A stretch of DNA of 64,000 bases. It comes from Halomontanus rarus (GTDB taxonomy: Archaea; Halobacteriota; Halobacteria; Halobacteriales; Natrialbaceae). Where the stretch lies: NCBI RefSeq assembly GCF_029338335.1, contig NZ_CP119796.1. One strand, 5' to 3'. Positions within the stretch are counted from its first letter, which is position 1, and each line of letters opens with the position of its first letter. The notes under the pieces are model-generated. The model was not told the origin of the DNA. It ran no database searches and was given only the letters and a program-made list of their open reading frames with translations. Positions 45,338-54,199 of the stretch are shown one piece after another. The translations under genes and the position numbers were made by a program.

Positions 45338-46423
45338 TTACTTCGAGGACCCCTCGAGGACGACGTCTCGAGCGCGCGGGCTCGAGCCGCCGTGTGGGGT
45401 CGCCCGCTGGCGAATCCGAACCGCGTGGACCGTCTCGGTGGCGTCGTCGATCACGACGACCTCGCCCGGCTCCGTCGGCATCCGCTCGGCGAGCGTCGAC
45501 TGCATGTACGTCGGCCGGGCGTCCTCGAGCGCGCCGAGGTCGGCCCGCGAGGTGAGTCGATGCGAGACGAGGATGTCGGACTGGGAGATGCCGACGGCCG
45601 GGATGGCACTGGGTCGCTGAGTCGCGGCGACGAGACTGACCCCCGGCGCACGTCCCCGCGTGAGGATGGTCTCGAGGGCGGGTTCGGCGATTCCCCGAAA
45701 GAACGCGTGGGCTTCGTCGATCAGCAGCCACGGGAGCCGATCGACGCTCCCGTCGATCCGAGCGCGGTACAGCCCCTCGGCGACGCCGCGAGCGACGGCG
45801 TTCATCGGCGCGGAGTCGAGTCCCGAGACGTCGACGACCGTCACCTCGCCGCCGGCGAGATCGGCGGCCGTCAGCCCGTCGGCGTCGAAGACGTCCCACG
45901 ACGCCGCGAACTCGAGGTGATTGATCGCCGCGCGCCTGTCGGCGACGGGAGCGTCCGTCGACTCGACGGTCAGACGCATCTCCTCGAGGGACCGCGTCGA
46001 GTCGTCCGCGGCGGCCCGCCAGACCAGTCCGCCGGCGCCGCTCTCCGGGGAGAGTCCGAGCATCGCACACCACGAACGCGGGTCGAGCGACGAGGGGGTG
46101 ACGGTCGGCCGGTCGAGTACCGTCGTCGGGATCGAGTCGCCGTCGGCGGGTTCGGCGAGCGTGGCGAACACGCCCATCGGATCGACGATCACCGGAGCGA
46201 CGCCGTCGCTTCTGGCGAGTTCCTCGGCGACGACGCCGAGCGTGTACGATTTTCCGTACCCTCGTTTGCCGACGATCAGCATCGCGTGCGGGCCGTCCAG
46301 GTCCAGCAAGAGTCGAGCACCCTCGCTACCGTCGAGCGCCCGGTACGATCCGAGGTTGCCGGTGGGGACGTTCCCGGTCCGACTCCCCTGTTTCCCCTCA
46401 CCGCGACCGATTACGAAGGACAC
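45338..46423 (-). CDS. HerA/VirB4-like ATPase
   Basis: 361 residues from a GTG ending at 46423 (VSFVIGRGEGKQGSRTGNVP); an AT-rich element (CATTTAAAT, about 46466-46475) lies some 45 nt upstream. Walker A is IVGKRGYGKSYTLGVVAEEL near residue 50, Walker B LPWLLIDEAHAFF, and ATQRPSAIPAVGISQSDILV resembles the HerA arginine-finger region. It lacks the N-terminal HAS-barrel of true HerA. DNA or protein translocation is possible. An earlier start gives only Arg-rich sequence. It neighbours the coiled-coil gene (same strand) and is divergent from the RCK-like genes. The 316-nt gap to 46739 holds no supported gene. Confidence 0.85.
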   Translation of the reverse strand: MSFVIGRGEGKQGSRTGNVPTGNLGSYRALDGSEGARLLLDLDGPHAMLIVGKRGYGKSYTLGVVAEELARSDGVAPVIVDPMGVFATLAEPADGDSIPTTVLDRPTVTPSSLDPRSWCAMLGLSPESGAGGLVWRAAADDSTRSLEEMRLTVESTDAPVADRRAAINHLEFAASWDVFDADGLTAADLAGGEVTVVDVSGLDSAPMNAVARGVAEGLYRARIDGSVDRLPWLLIDEAHAFFRGIAEPALETILTRGRAPGVSLVAATQRPSAIPAVGISQSDILVSHRLTSRADLGALEDARPTYMQSTLAERMPTEPGEVVVIDDATETVHAVRIRQRATPHGGSSPRARDVVLEGSSK

Positions 46424-46739
46424 AGCGGGTGAATCGGCCGCCCATAATTTTGTTCTTTCGGTCGAACATTTAAATCGGAAGGAGAACCCAAATATCGCAT
46501 GAGCCATCGACAGGAACGGAATCGACGTCCGTCCTCGACGGACCACCGTGTGATCGAGGGGGTACCGATCCAGTTCGTGATCGCACTCGTCGTCGGCATC
46601 ACGTCGCCGGGAAAAGCGACGTCGATGCCGTCCAACGGGCACCAACCGCAGACCACGATTTGTCGCTGTTTCGACACGGTCACGAGCGAATCAGCGACCA
46701 TCCGATCATGAACAACGTACCGACCATTACCGAGTGGAC

Positions 46740-48020
46740 ATGACGTCGTTCCCAGTCGAGGTCCTGATCGGAATCTCCGTCGGACTCCTGCTCGGGATCG
46801 CTCCCGCGTTCCTCGTCGGCGTCGTCGCGTACGCACTCGAGTACCGCTGGCGTCGCCCCCTCCCGGGACCTCTCGCCGGTGGCGTCGCCGTCGTGATCGC
46901 TGCAGGCGGCGGCTACTACGGCGGCGTCGTCGAACTCACCGCCGAGCGCGGCTCGCGGCTCGTTGCCGCCGGGCTCGTCGCGTGTCTGCTCGCACTGTAC
47001 GCGAACAGTCAGGGAGCGCGGATCGGGTCGACGCTCTCGCGCGAGCTCTACCGACCCACACGGCGCGAGCGGACGCTGTCGGCCGACGCGATCGAGTCGA
47101 TCGACGGGATAGGCCACATGACGATCCGCACCAGCGGCGAGATTCGAGCGATCGCTGGCTACCCGCCGCTCGCGCCCGACCTTCGGACGGCCCTCGAGTC
47201 GGGTTCGTGGCGGCTTCCCGCCGATCTGCCGCTGATCGAACTCGAGACGCGACTGGCCGACCGTCTCCGGACGACGTACGAGCTGGCGGCCGTCTCCGTC
47301 TCGATCGACGAGCGTGGCCGGGCGTCGATCGCCGCCGCCCCGCCGGCGAACGGGATCGCCAAGCGGATCCCGCCGGGGTGGCGAGCGATTTCCATCTCGG
47401 CACTGTGTCCGACGGGACTCGCACCCGGAGACGAGGTGATCGTCGAGGCCGGCTCGTCGACGACGAACGGGACCGTCCTCAGTACCGACGGCCGCGCGGA
47501 CGAGCCGACGGGCGAGGGCGGGGGACGAGACGAGACGACAGGTGAACGCCACACTCAGACGCGGGAGAGCGGCCAGCCCGACGAGGGGACGATCGAACGA
47601 GCGCCGGCCGCCACCGACGGCGGCACCGAACGCGTCACCGTCGCCGTTCCGACGACGGACGCCGGTGAGCTCTTAGACCGGCAACGAGGCCGCATCGTGG
47701 CGACGTCCCACCGGACGAACCACGAGTTCGAGGCGCTGTCCCGCCTCGCCGAGAGCGGACAGTCGGTCCGGCACGTAACGGTGACCGACGAACGACGGGC
47801 GACGCTCGCTCGAGCGGGCGACGGCGACGGCAGTACCGACGGAAACGAGACCGACGCCACCCTCCTCGCGGTAAAGCGACGCGAGGACGACGCGCGAAGC
47901 CACGACTGGGAGTTCGATCCGGACGGGGACGCGATCGACGTCGCCACGGAGGCGTTCGTCGTCGGCAAACGGACGGAATTGAACGAGCGGTTCGGCGAGC
48001 CGGCGGAGGTGAGCCGATGA
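46740..48020 (+). CDS. membrane-anchored RCK/TrkA-C-like protein (1)
   Basis: 426 residues from the ATG at 46740 (a GTG two codons earlier is possible). Three N-terminal helices: EVLIGISVGLLLGIAPAFLV, LAGGVAVVIAAGGGYYGGVV, RLVAAGLVACLLALYANSQG. A soluble part follows with SWRLPADLPLIELETRLADR, RTTYELAAVSVSIDERGRAS and CPTGLAPGDEVIVEAGSSTT, which look like TrkA-C/RCK-C ligand-binding folds. An acidic linker (about 255-300) separates another small domain. There is no ion-channel filter. It overlaps the next gene by 4 nt, its paralogue-like partner. Likely a membrane sensor; ligand unknown. Confidence 0.72.
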   Translation: MTSFPVEVLIGISVGLLLGIAPAFLVGVVAYALEYRWRRPLPGPLAGGVAVVIAAGGGYYGGVVELTAERGSRLVAAGLVACLLALYANSQGARIGSTLSRELYRPTRRERTLSADAIESIDGIGHMTIRTSGEIRAIAGYPPLAPDLRTALESGSWRLPADLPLIELETRLADRLRTTYELAAVSVSIDERGRASIAAAPPANGIAKRIPPGWRAISISALCPTGLAPGDEVIVEAGSSTTNGTVLSTDGRADEPTGEGGGRDETTGERHTQTRESGQPDEGTIERAPAATDGGTERVTVAVPTTDAGELLDRQRGRIVATSHRTNHEFEALSRLAESGQSVRHVTVTDERRATLARAGDGDGSTDGNETDATLLAVKRREDDARSHDWEFDPDGDAIDVATEAFVVGKRTELNERFGEPAEVSR

Positions 48021-49324
48021 CGTCTCTCGGGGGAGCCACCGTGGGAGCGGCCCTCGCCGTCGACTGGACGCAGACCGCTCTCGTTCATACTCTGGGGTTC
48101 GGGCTGCTCGCGTGCCTCGCGGCGACGGGGGTCACGTTCGTCTACCGCGGCTACAGCACGCGGTCGATCCCAACCGGTGGCGCCGTCCTCGTCGGTGTGT
48201 CCGCGGTCGCACTCTGGCTGAACGCGGCGATCTGGCTGGACGTGGAGGTCGTCGTCAGCGAGACGGTCGGCGGCGGAACGCCGCTGGCGAACCGCGCGAG
48301 TGCGGCGTACCTCCTCGGCGTGTTCGTCGCCAGCGGCGTCACCGCCGAACTCGGCCGACGGCTCGGCGACCACCTCGGCTGCGAGGTCTTCGATATCACG
48401 ACGCTCGACGCCCGCGGCGAGGTCGCCACGCTGGTGCGCTCGGCGGGGCTGGTCGTCGAGGTCGAACTGCCGGAGACGATCGAGGATATCAACGGCTACT
48501 CGCCGGCCGGCGACGGGATCAAACGGGACATGGCCGGCAGAACGATGCTCGTTCCGCGTCGGCTCACCATCGACGAACTGCGCGACCGGCTATCCGCGCG
48601 TCTCCGGCGGGATTTCGACGTCGATCACGTCCACCTCGAGCTCGCGGCGGGCGGTGCCGTCGACCACCTCGCAATCGGCGTCCAGCCCGACGGTATCGGT
48701 CCGTCGCTCCCGCCGGAGACCGTCGCGGTCGCGATCCGGAGCGATCCGTCGCCGGCCGCCAGCACCGGCGACCCCGTCGAAGTGTGGACCGACGGCGGCG
48801 AGTCGTCGCGGCTGGTCACGACCGGAACGGTTCGAGCGACCCTCGGGGACGTGACGACCGTCGTCGTCGACGCCGCCCACGCCGACGCGTTCGCGACCGA
48901 CGAGACGTATCGACTCGTGATGCAACCGGCGACCCCGGACGACGGCCACGAACTGGCCTCGGTCCTTCGGGCGGCCGAGGAGACCGTGACGGTCGTGGAC
49001 GTCGAACCCGACGGGCCGCTCCGCGGCGAGTTCGTCGGCTGGCTCCCCGGACGCGTCCTCGTCCTCGAGCGCGGCGACGAGTTGCTCCCGTTTCCCGGAG
49101 CGAACCGAACCCTCGAGGCGGGGGACACTGTGTTCGTGCTCGGGAGCCCGACGCAGCTCCGTCAGCTTCTGGCCTACGACAGCGAGCGAGAAGACGAACG
49201 GTCGGAACGACGGGGACCGCGGAGTCGCGACGGCGGATCGTCCTCGGGAAGCGATGTGGAGACGGCAGACGCCGACACCGAATCGGGGTTCGCGAGGGGC
49301 GTCCTGTCGAAGCTCACGCAGTGA
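48017..49324 (+). CDS. membrane-anchored RCK/TrkA-C-like protein (2)
   Basis: 435 residues with three N-terminal helices (VHTLGFGLLACLAATGVTFV, TGGAVLVGVSAVALWLNAAI, AYLLGVFVASGVTAELGRRL), a middle domain (GLVVEVELPETIEDINGYSP, MLVPRRLTIDELRDRLSARL) and a C-terminal TrkA-C domain: LVLERGDELLPFPGANRTLE then AGDTVFVLGSPTQLRQLLAY. This matches the RCK-C pattern of K+ transport regulators, but no Trk or channel gene is nearby. It is translationally coupled with the gene before it. Probably they form a hetero-oligomeric membrane sensor; that is inference. Confidence 0.75.
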   Translation: MTSLGGATVGAALAVDWTQTALVHTLGFGLLACLAATGVTFVYRGYSTRSIPTGGAVLVGVSAVALWLNAAIWLDVEVVVSETVGGGTPLANRASAAYLLGVFVASGVTAELGRRLGDHLGCEVFDITTLDARGEVATLVRSAGLVVEVELPETIEDINGYSPAGDGIKRDMAGRTMLVPRRLTIDELRDRLSARLRRDFDVDHVHLELAAGGAVDHLAIGVQPDGIGPSLPPETVAVAIRSDPSPAASTGDPVEVWTDGGESSRLVTTGTVRATLGDVTTVVVDAAHADAFATDETYRLVMQPATPDDGHELASVLRAAEETVTVVDVEPDGPLRGEFVGWLPGRVLVLERGDELLPFPGANRTLEAGDTVFVLGSPTQLRQLLAYDSEREDERSERRGPRSRDGGSSSGSDVETADADTESGFARGVLSKLTQ

Positions 49325-49451
49325 CTACCCTCACGGGCGACGTGATCGGAGACGCCGGAATCGGGAGTCGACGGTCGGATTCCGACGGGACACCCGGTAT
49401 TCGACGATCGAACGCCGAAGTTTATACAGGATTGCGAAGGGAAACAACGAC

Positions 49452-49895
49452 ATGGTCGAGGTCGAAACAGCGTCCGAACGGCGAACGGGGATAACTCTCG
49501 TCCGCGCAACCGTCACGAACACCAGGACGACGCCGCAGTTCGTTCGCCTCCGGAGCACCCTCGACGGCCCGACGTGGCCGCCCGGTCGTGGCCGCGTCGG
49601 GGCACCCGAGTGGAACGGCGACACGTGGGAAGGAGTGGTCGAACCGGGGCAGTGTCGCGGTGTCGGGTTCGCAACCCCGGCAGCGCCGGCGAAGACGGCC
49701 GCAGACTCGGCGTCCGAGTCCGAAGTGGAATCCAGGTTCGAATCCGAATCCGAGCCGAAACCGCCACTCGAGCTCGTCACCGTCGAACGGGCGTCGGCCG
49801 GATCCCGAACCACCACGCGCGAAGTACTGGCCGACCTCGACGACTGGTCACCGCCGACCGACGTGTTCTCGAGGTCGCGGTCGGGATCGCGATGA
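49452..49895 (+). CDS. haloarchaeal protein of unknown function coupled to MinD
   Basis: 147 residues from the ATG at 49452. The N-terminal half looks like a beta-rich domain (ITLVRATVTNTRTTPQFVRL, WNGDTWEGVVEPGQCRGVGF), reminiscent of small Ig-like folds. It is followed by an acidic Ser/Glu tract (ASESEVESRFESESEPKPP) encoded by hexamer-like repeats, and the end LADLDDWSPPTDVFSRSRSG. It overlaps the MinD gene by 4 nt (ATGA), so the two products are probably made together and may interact. Confidence 0.72.
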   Translation: MVEVETASERRTGITLVRATVTNTRTTPQFVRLRSTLDGPTWPPGRGRVGAPEWNGDTWEGVVEPGQCRGVGFATPAAPAKTAADSASESEVESRFESESEPKPPLELVTVERASAGSRTTTREVLADLDDWSPPTDVFSRSRSGSR

Positions 49896-50596
49896 TCCTC
49901 GCAGTCAGCGGCGGTAAGGGTGGCGTCGGCAAGTCGACGGTTTCGCTCAACCTCGCTCGCGAGCTCGATGCCGTCGTCGTCGATGCGGACCTCGCCACAC
50001 CAGATTTACCGAGCGGGCGGGGACCCGATCTACACGACGTTCTCGCCGGTCGTGCGACGCCGACCGACGCGGTCGAGCGGATCGGGTCGGTACTCGTCCT
50101 TCCGTGTGGCCGGACGCTCGCGGGTGCACGTGCCTCGGATCTCGCGACGCTCCGACGGACGGTCGAGACGCTCGATCGGCAGTACGGACGCGTCGTCGTC
50201 GACTGTCCCGCCGGCCTCGCCCGCGACGTGGGCGTTCAACTCCACAGCGCCGACGTCGCGGTGCTCGTCACGATGCCCGAGCGGGCGGCACTACTGGACG
50301 CCTATCGAACCCGGCACCTGGCACACGAGGTGGGCACACCGATCGCCAGCGTCGTCCTCAATCGGGGGACGCGACCCCAGCACGAGGCGCTCGCCGAACG
50401 TGTCGAGGAGACGTTCGGAACCCCGACGACGATCCTCGAGAGACGAGCGGCCGTCGCGGCGGCGAACGCGCGGGGCAAGCCGGTTCGCGACGTCGAGCCG
50501 GACTCGCCGGCGGTCGACGTGCTCTCGACGCTCGCCCGGTCGGTCGAACGGTGTGACCGACGGCGTCTCGAGCGAGCCGATCCGACGCCGGAGTAG
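49892..50596 (+). CDS. MinD/ParA-type P-loop ATPase
   Basis: 234 residues. Deviant Walker A SGGKGGVGKSTVSLNLAREL at residues 6-25, switch I region VVVDADLATPDLPS, Walker B RVVVDCPAGLARDVGV, and SVVLNRGTRPQHEALAERVE. The C-terminus lacks an evident amphipathic membrane-targeting helix. MinD/ParA ATPases position proteins on the membrane or DNA; haloarchaea have several with roles in motility or polar placement. It is convergent with a second, fused MinD gene. Confidence 0.88.
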   Translation: MILAVSGGKGGVGKSTVSLNLARELDAVVVDADLATPDLPSGRGPDLHDVLAGRATPTDAVERIGSVLVLPCGRTLAGARASDLATLRRTVETLDRQYGRVVVDCPAGLARDVGVQLHSADVAVLVTMPERAALLDAYRTRHLAHEVGTPIASVVLNRGTRPQHEALAERVEETFGTPTTILERRAAVAAANARGKPVRDVEPDSPAVDVLSTLARSVERCDRRRLERADPTPE

Positions 50597-50687
50597 TCGG
50601 CGTCGGATCGGTTTTACGAGTCGAAACCGAATGCGAGTCGGCCCCCGTCACGCGATCGCGGCCGGAGACGGTCCCCGTGAGAGCACG

Positions 50688-51974
50688 TTACGCGACGTTC
50701 GACGGGAAGAGCGGGACCTTCTCCGTCGGCGGCCGCTCGCCGCGACGTTTCGAGACCGAGAGGACGTGATCGATCGCCGTCTCCCGATCGATCGCCTCGA
50801 GTTCGACGACGACGTCCGCGTGATGTCTGGTTACGAGTCGATGTCCGTGCTCGAACCCGGATCCGGACCCGGACCCGGACTCGAACTCGCGAGCGCCGGA
50901 GAGACAGTGGAACACGGCGACGCTGTTCGTCTCGAGGAGGTGTTCTTTGACGCCGTTCAGAAAGTCGATGTACGCCCCCCGGTCGCTCCGCTCTAAATCG
51001 TTGGCCGCGTCGACGATCAGGTTGGCACCGTCGGGTAACGCGGTGACGAGGCCCGTCGCCTGCTCGATCACCGAGCCGTCGAGGTGACGGATCGTCGGGC
51101 TTCCGACCCGAAACGCCGACGTCTCGAGCGCGTGACGGACGGTCCGTTTCGACCGCTGCGTCGAGAGGTAGAGCGTTCCGCGCGTCGCCGTCAGCTTCGA
51201 CAGGACGAGTTCGGAGGCGCTCGCCGGATCGGCACACAGCGCGACGATCGAACCCGGTCGAACGCCCCCGTCGAGAACGCGATCGATCGCGTCGACGCCA
51301 GTCACGAGGCGCTCGCCCTGAAAGGGAAGCGTCGAGTTCGAATTGCCGCGCGACTCGGTGAGCGCCCCCGCGAGCCGGTCGTACGCGCTCTTCGTGGCGT
51401 CGGCGGTCAGCGGTGATTCGTGGTCGGGAACGACGCCGAGCGTCGGCGCGTCGAATCTCGAACCGAGGTCGGCGGGGACAGAATCGCAGCGGACGAACAC
51501 CGTCCCCGCGACGGGAACGTCGAGCCGTCGAGCGACGTCGATCGTCGTCTCCGCGGCGTCGGCGCTGCGTCCGGTGTCGCTCGTCACCACGACGATGCGA
51601 TCGGCGGCGGCGACCGGTTCGACGACGTCCGGTCCTGCACCCGACGGGCAATCGATCAGCACCTGTACCGGTTCGTCGGCGAGTCGGTCGAGGACCGTCT
51701 GGAGGTCGATCGTCTGTGAGGATTTCGGCGCGGTGAGAACGGCGACGTCGTCCGTGTCCGGATGCTGGTGAGCGACGTCGGAGATGGTTGCACCGCTGGC
51801 GAGTGCTGCGATCGTCGGTTCCCGGTCGATCCCGGCGACGACGTGGAGGTTCGGAAGCTGTCTATCCGCGTCGACCACGACTGTCGGCGTTCCCGCCTGG
51901 GCGAACGCGTCGGCCAGACCGAGCGCCGTCGTCGTCTTTCCGCAGCCGCCTTTCGCACCGGCGATAGCGATCAT
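50688..51974 (-). CDS. MinD-type ATPase fused to a RecA/KaiC-like domain without P-loop
   Basis: 428 residues. Residues 1-230 are a MinD/ParA ATPase: AGAKGGCGKTTTALGLADAF, VVVDADRQLPNLH, VLIDCPSGAGPDVVEP and VVPDHESPLTADATKSAYDR. Residues 235-420 follow the KaiC/RecA pattern (RLVTGVDAIDRVLDGGVRPG, GTLYLSTQRSKRTVRHALE, LIVDAANDLERSD, DFLNGVKEHLLETNSVAVFH) but where the Walker A should be, the sequence is CADPASASELVLSKL. So the second domain probably does not bind ATP in the usual way. The ATG at 51974 is chosen; a GTG five codons upstream is possible. A short GSGSGSG run lies near residue 380. Confidence 0.85.
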   Translation of the reverse strand: MIAIAGAKGGCGKTTTALGLADAFAQAGTPTVVVDADRQLPNLHVVAGIDREPTIAALASGATISDVAHQHPDTDDVAVLTAPKSSQTIDLQTVLDRLADEPVQVLIDCPSGAGPDVVEPVAAADRIVVVTSDTGRSADAAETTIDVARRLDVPVAGTVFVRCDSVPADLGSRFDAPTLGVVPDHESPLTADATKSAYDRLAGALTESRGNSNSTLPFQGERLVTGVDAIDRVLDGGVRPGSIVALCADPASASELVLSKLTATRGTLYLSTQRSKRTVRHALETSAFRVGSPTIRHLDGSVIEQATGLVTALPDGANLIVDAANDLERSDRGAYIDFLNGVKEHLLETNSVAVFHCLSGAREFESGSGSGSGFEHGHRLVTRHHADVVVELEAIDRETAIDHVLSVSKRRGERPPTEKVPLFPSNVA

Positions 51975-52176
51975 ATCGCTATTGGTCACGCCTTCTGACT
52001 TTAACTTGTACACCGCAGCGATTGGAAACGAGATCCCGCATCCCTCGACTCTCGAGTGAGCGGGCTTCCGACTGGAGAACGAGCCGAGAAGTGCAGCCGT
52101 AACGGTTTGCCTCACCGATCGCACAGCGGTCGTGCGACCGGGTGTGGACGGTTCGGTGGCGATCAGCGATCCGCGA

Positions 52177-52947
52177 TCAGCGAAGCGCCGAGAGCGTCTC
52201 CGCCGCCTCGCGGGCCGCCTCGAGACACTCCGTCGCGTAGCGCGGGTCGTCCGTCGCCGCCGCCTCCTGGGAGAAGTACGCGAGGGTCTCCCGGAGTGCG
52301 GCCCGGGCGTCTGCGAGGTCGCCGGACGAGTGGTTTGCAGCGGACGGCGGCGTGGGGCGGCCGGCGTTCGACATCCCGTTCGTTCCGGATTGCGACGGAG
52401 TCGACTCGTCCGGAGCGCTCCCGGCCGTCGGTGTGGACGGTCGAGTAGGGTCGGACGACCGGGAGTCAGGAGACGGAGACGAAACGTCGATCTGCGTGCC
52501 GCTCGAGTCGGCGTCGGCGGACGACCGATCGGTCGCCGGCGAAGCCGTCGGGTCCTGCGTTCGATCCGAGGCGGCGGTGTCGGCGTCGGCGGCCTCGGTC
52601 GTATCGGCCCCGGCGTCGGCGGCTCCGGACTCGGCCGGCGTTTCCGCCCCTGCGTTCGCACCTTCCTGCTGTGGAACGCTACCCTGACCCTGACCCTGAC
52701 CTTGCCCCTGACCCTGGGCCTGGGCCTGTCCGTCGACGGCACCGGGACCTCCGTGGCAGGACGGACAGAACGTGGTGCCGTCTTGTCTGAACAGCGGGTC
52801 GCCACAGACGCCACAGTGGGTGTTGGTCATCGTCGCCCCTTTCAACAGGAGGTCGCTCATGTGCTGGGTCGCCTCCCGGTCGGCCTTGTCGCGTTCGTAC
52901 TTCTCCCGGAGTTTCTCGCGTTCGGCTTCCTTGTCGAAATCGCTCAT
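52177..52947 (-). CDS. zinc-ribbon protein of the Sjogren's/scleroderma autoantigen 1 family
   Basis: 256 residues. The N-terminus is a charged helix (FDKEAEREKLREKYERDKAD) with ATQHMSDLLLKGATMTNTHC; the zinc ribbon is CGVCGDPLFRQDGTTFCPSC (two CxxC pairs at about 45-65). This order is characteristic for the SSSCA1 family. A GQ-rich run (GQAQAQGQGQGQGQGQGS) coded by hexamer repeats follows, then a long disordered acidic part and a C-terminal helix (LADARAALRETLAYFSQEA, ATECLEAAREAAETLSALR). Role in archaea unknown. Confidence 0.85.
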   Translation of the reverse strand: MSDFDKEAEREKLREKYERDKADREATQHMSDLLLKGATMTNTHCGVCGDPLFRQDGTTFCPSCHGGPGAVDGQAQAQGQGQGQGQGQGSVPQQEGANAGAETPAESGAADAGADTTEAADADTAASDRTQDPTASPATDRSSADADSSGTQIDVSSPSPDSRSSDPTRPSTPTAGSAPDESTPSQSGTNGMSNAGRPTPPSAANHSSGDLADARAALRETLAYFSQEAAATDDPRYATECLEAAREAAETLSALR

Positions 52948-53061
52948 GTTCGACTAGACGTGGCCGAGCGTCGAAAAACCTGCGAAGCGGACGGTGGTCG
53001 TGAACACGCGACGCGTGCGAGGCGACGGCCGGTCGAACGACGGGTGATAGTCAGCGACCGC

Positions 53062-53511
53062 TCACTCCGTCCGCCGGTACATCCCCTTCGACGCAGGTCT
53101 GGTCTCTTCGTACCCGAAGCGCTCGTAAAACCCGTCGACGTCGGCCAGGAGGTTCACGTACGCGCCCGGTGGTGCCGTCTCTTCGAGGTACGCCTCGAGC
53201 GCATCCATGATCCGCGTACCGAGCCCGTGACGCTGGTGGTCCGGGTGGACCGCCATATCGCTGATCTGGTAGACGGTACCGCCATCGCCGACGATCCGTC
53301 CCATTCCGACGACCTCGTCGGTCGGTTCGTGGACTGCGACCGCGCCGTAGAGGGAGTTCGGAAGGCCGCGTTCGAGTCCTTCGGGCGAACGAGGCGGCAT
53401 GCCGGCGGCCTCGCGTAGCGCGGCGAACGTCTCCGGGTCGGGGAGTTCGTCGCGGATCGTGTACGGATCCGCGGGGTCGTCGTCGCGATCGCGTTCGTCG
53501 TGTGCGGCCAT
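53062..53511 (-). CDS. GNAT family N-acetyltransferase
   Basis: 149 residues. GNAT fold: ETFAALREAAGMPPRSPEGL, GAVAVHEPTDEVVGMGRIVG, then the acetyl-CoA site VYQISDMAVHPDHQRHGLGT with the Q/RxxGxG-type QRHGLG, and FYERFGYEETRPASKGMYRR at the end. It transfers acetyl from acetyl-CoA to an unknown amine. It lies 57 nt from the frameshifted LOG-like gene on the same strand. Confidence 0.9.
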   Translation of the reverse strand: MAAHDERDRDDDPADPYTIRDELPDPETFAALREAAGMPPRSPEGLERGLPNSLYGAVAVHEPTDEVVGMGRIVGDGGTVYQISDMAVHPDHQRHGLGTRIMDALEAYLEETAPPGAYVNLLADVDGFYERFGYEETRPASKGMYRRTE

Positions 53512-53568
53512 AGCGGAATCGAGCAGAGAGGCGAAAAAAGTGATGTCGGTTCCGCTATCAGGCCGCGA

Positions 53569-54026
53569 TCAGACCTCGCGTTCGCTTTCGACTGCCCGCT
53601 CGAGCGCATCCACCGCCTCGACGGGCGTCGAGACGATCTCGATCTCGGGAACATCGTGAGTGGCGATCCCGACGACGGACGACCGTAGACGAGGGCGAAC
53701 CCGATCTCCGAGAGGGTTCCCGGGCCGCCGGAGAGGGCGATCACCGCGTCCCCGTTCAGCGGGACGAGCGCGTTTCTGGCGTGACCCATCCCGGTCGCGA
53801 TGACGGTGTCGACGTACTCGTTCGCCGCCCCGCGGTCCTCGACGGGGAGGATGCCGATCGTCTCGCCGCCCGCCGCCTTCGCACCGCGACAGACGGCCTC
53901 CATCGTTCCGCCGAGGCCGCCGCAGACGACGGTGTGCCCGCGAGAGCCGAGTTCCCTGCCGACCGCGGTCGCGACGTTCGCTTCGTCGTCGGTGATCGTC
54001 CCGCCGCCGATGATACTGACGCGCAT
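53569..54026 (-). pseudogene. LOG-like / TIGR00725-type protein gene with a -1 frameshift
   Basis: From the ATG ending at 54026: MRVSIIGGGTITDDEANVAT, VVCGGLGGTMEAVCRGAKAA, GETIGILPVEDRGAANEYVD and LSGGPGTLSEIGFALVYGRP, a nucleotide-binding Rossmann-like protein with the GGxGT signature. After ALVYGRP the frame is lost; one base fewer near 53676 puts the rest (VVGIATHDVPEIEIVSTPVE, AVDALERAVESEREV) in another frame. With one added base the protein would be 152 residues, normal for the family. Either a recent mutation or a sequencing error. Confidence 0.82.
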
Positions 54027-54163
54027 CGTATTCGTACTCGTACTCGAGGACCCGCCTCGAACGGCCATAACGGTTCGGGACGTGAGGAGCGGTGAGGGTC
54101 GCCGGTGGTTCGACGATCGACGTACGGCACATCGTCGAATCGCTCGAATTCGGGGTCACCGAC

Positions 54164-54171
54164 GGATTTAA
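54164..54171 (+). promoter_or_regulatory. TATA box of mdh
   Basis: GATTTAAC lies 29-36 nt before the ATG at 54200. An ATG at 54187 is out of frame with mdh. Confidence 0.5.
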
Positions 54172-54199
54172 CGCCCTGACGGGCGCATGAATACGTGGT

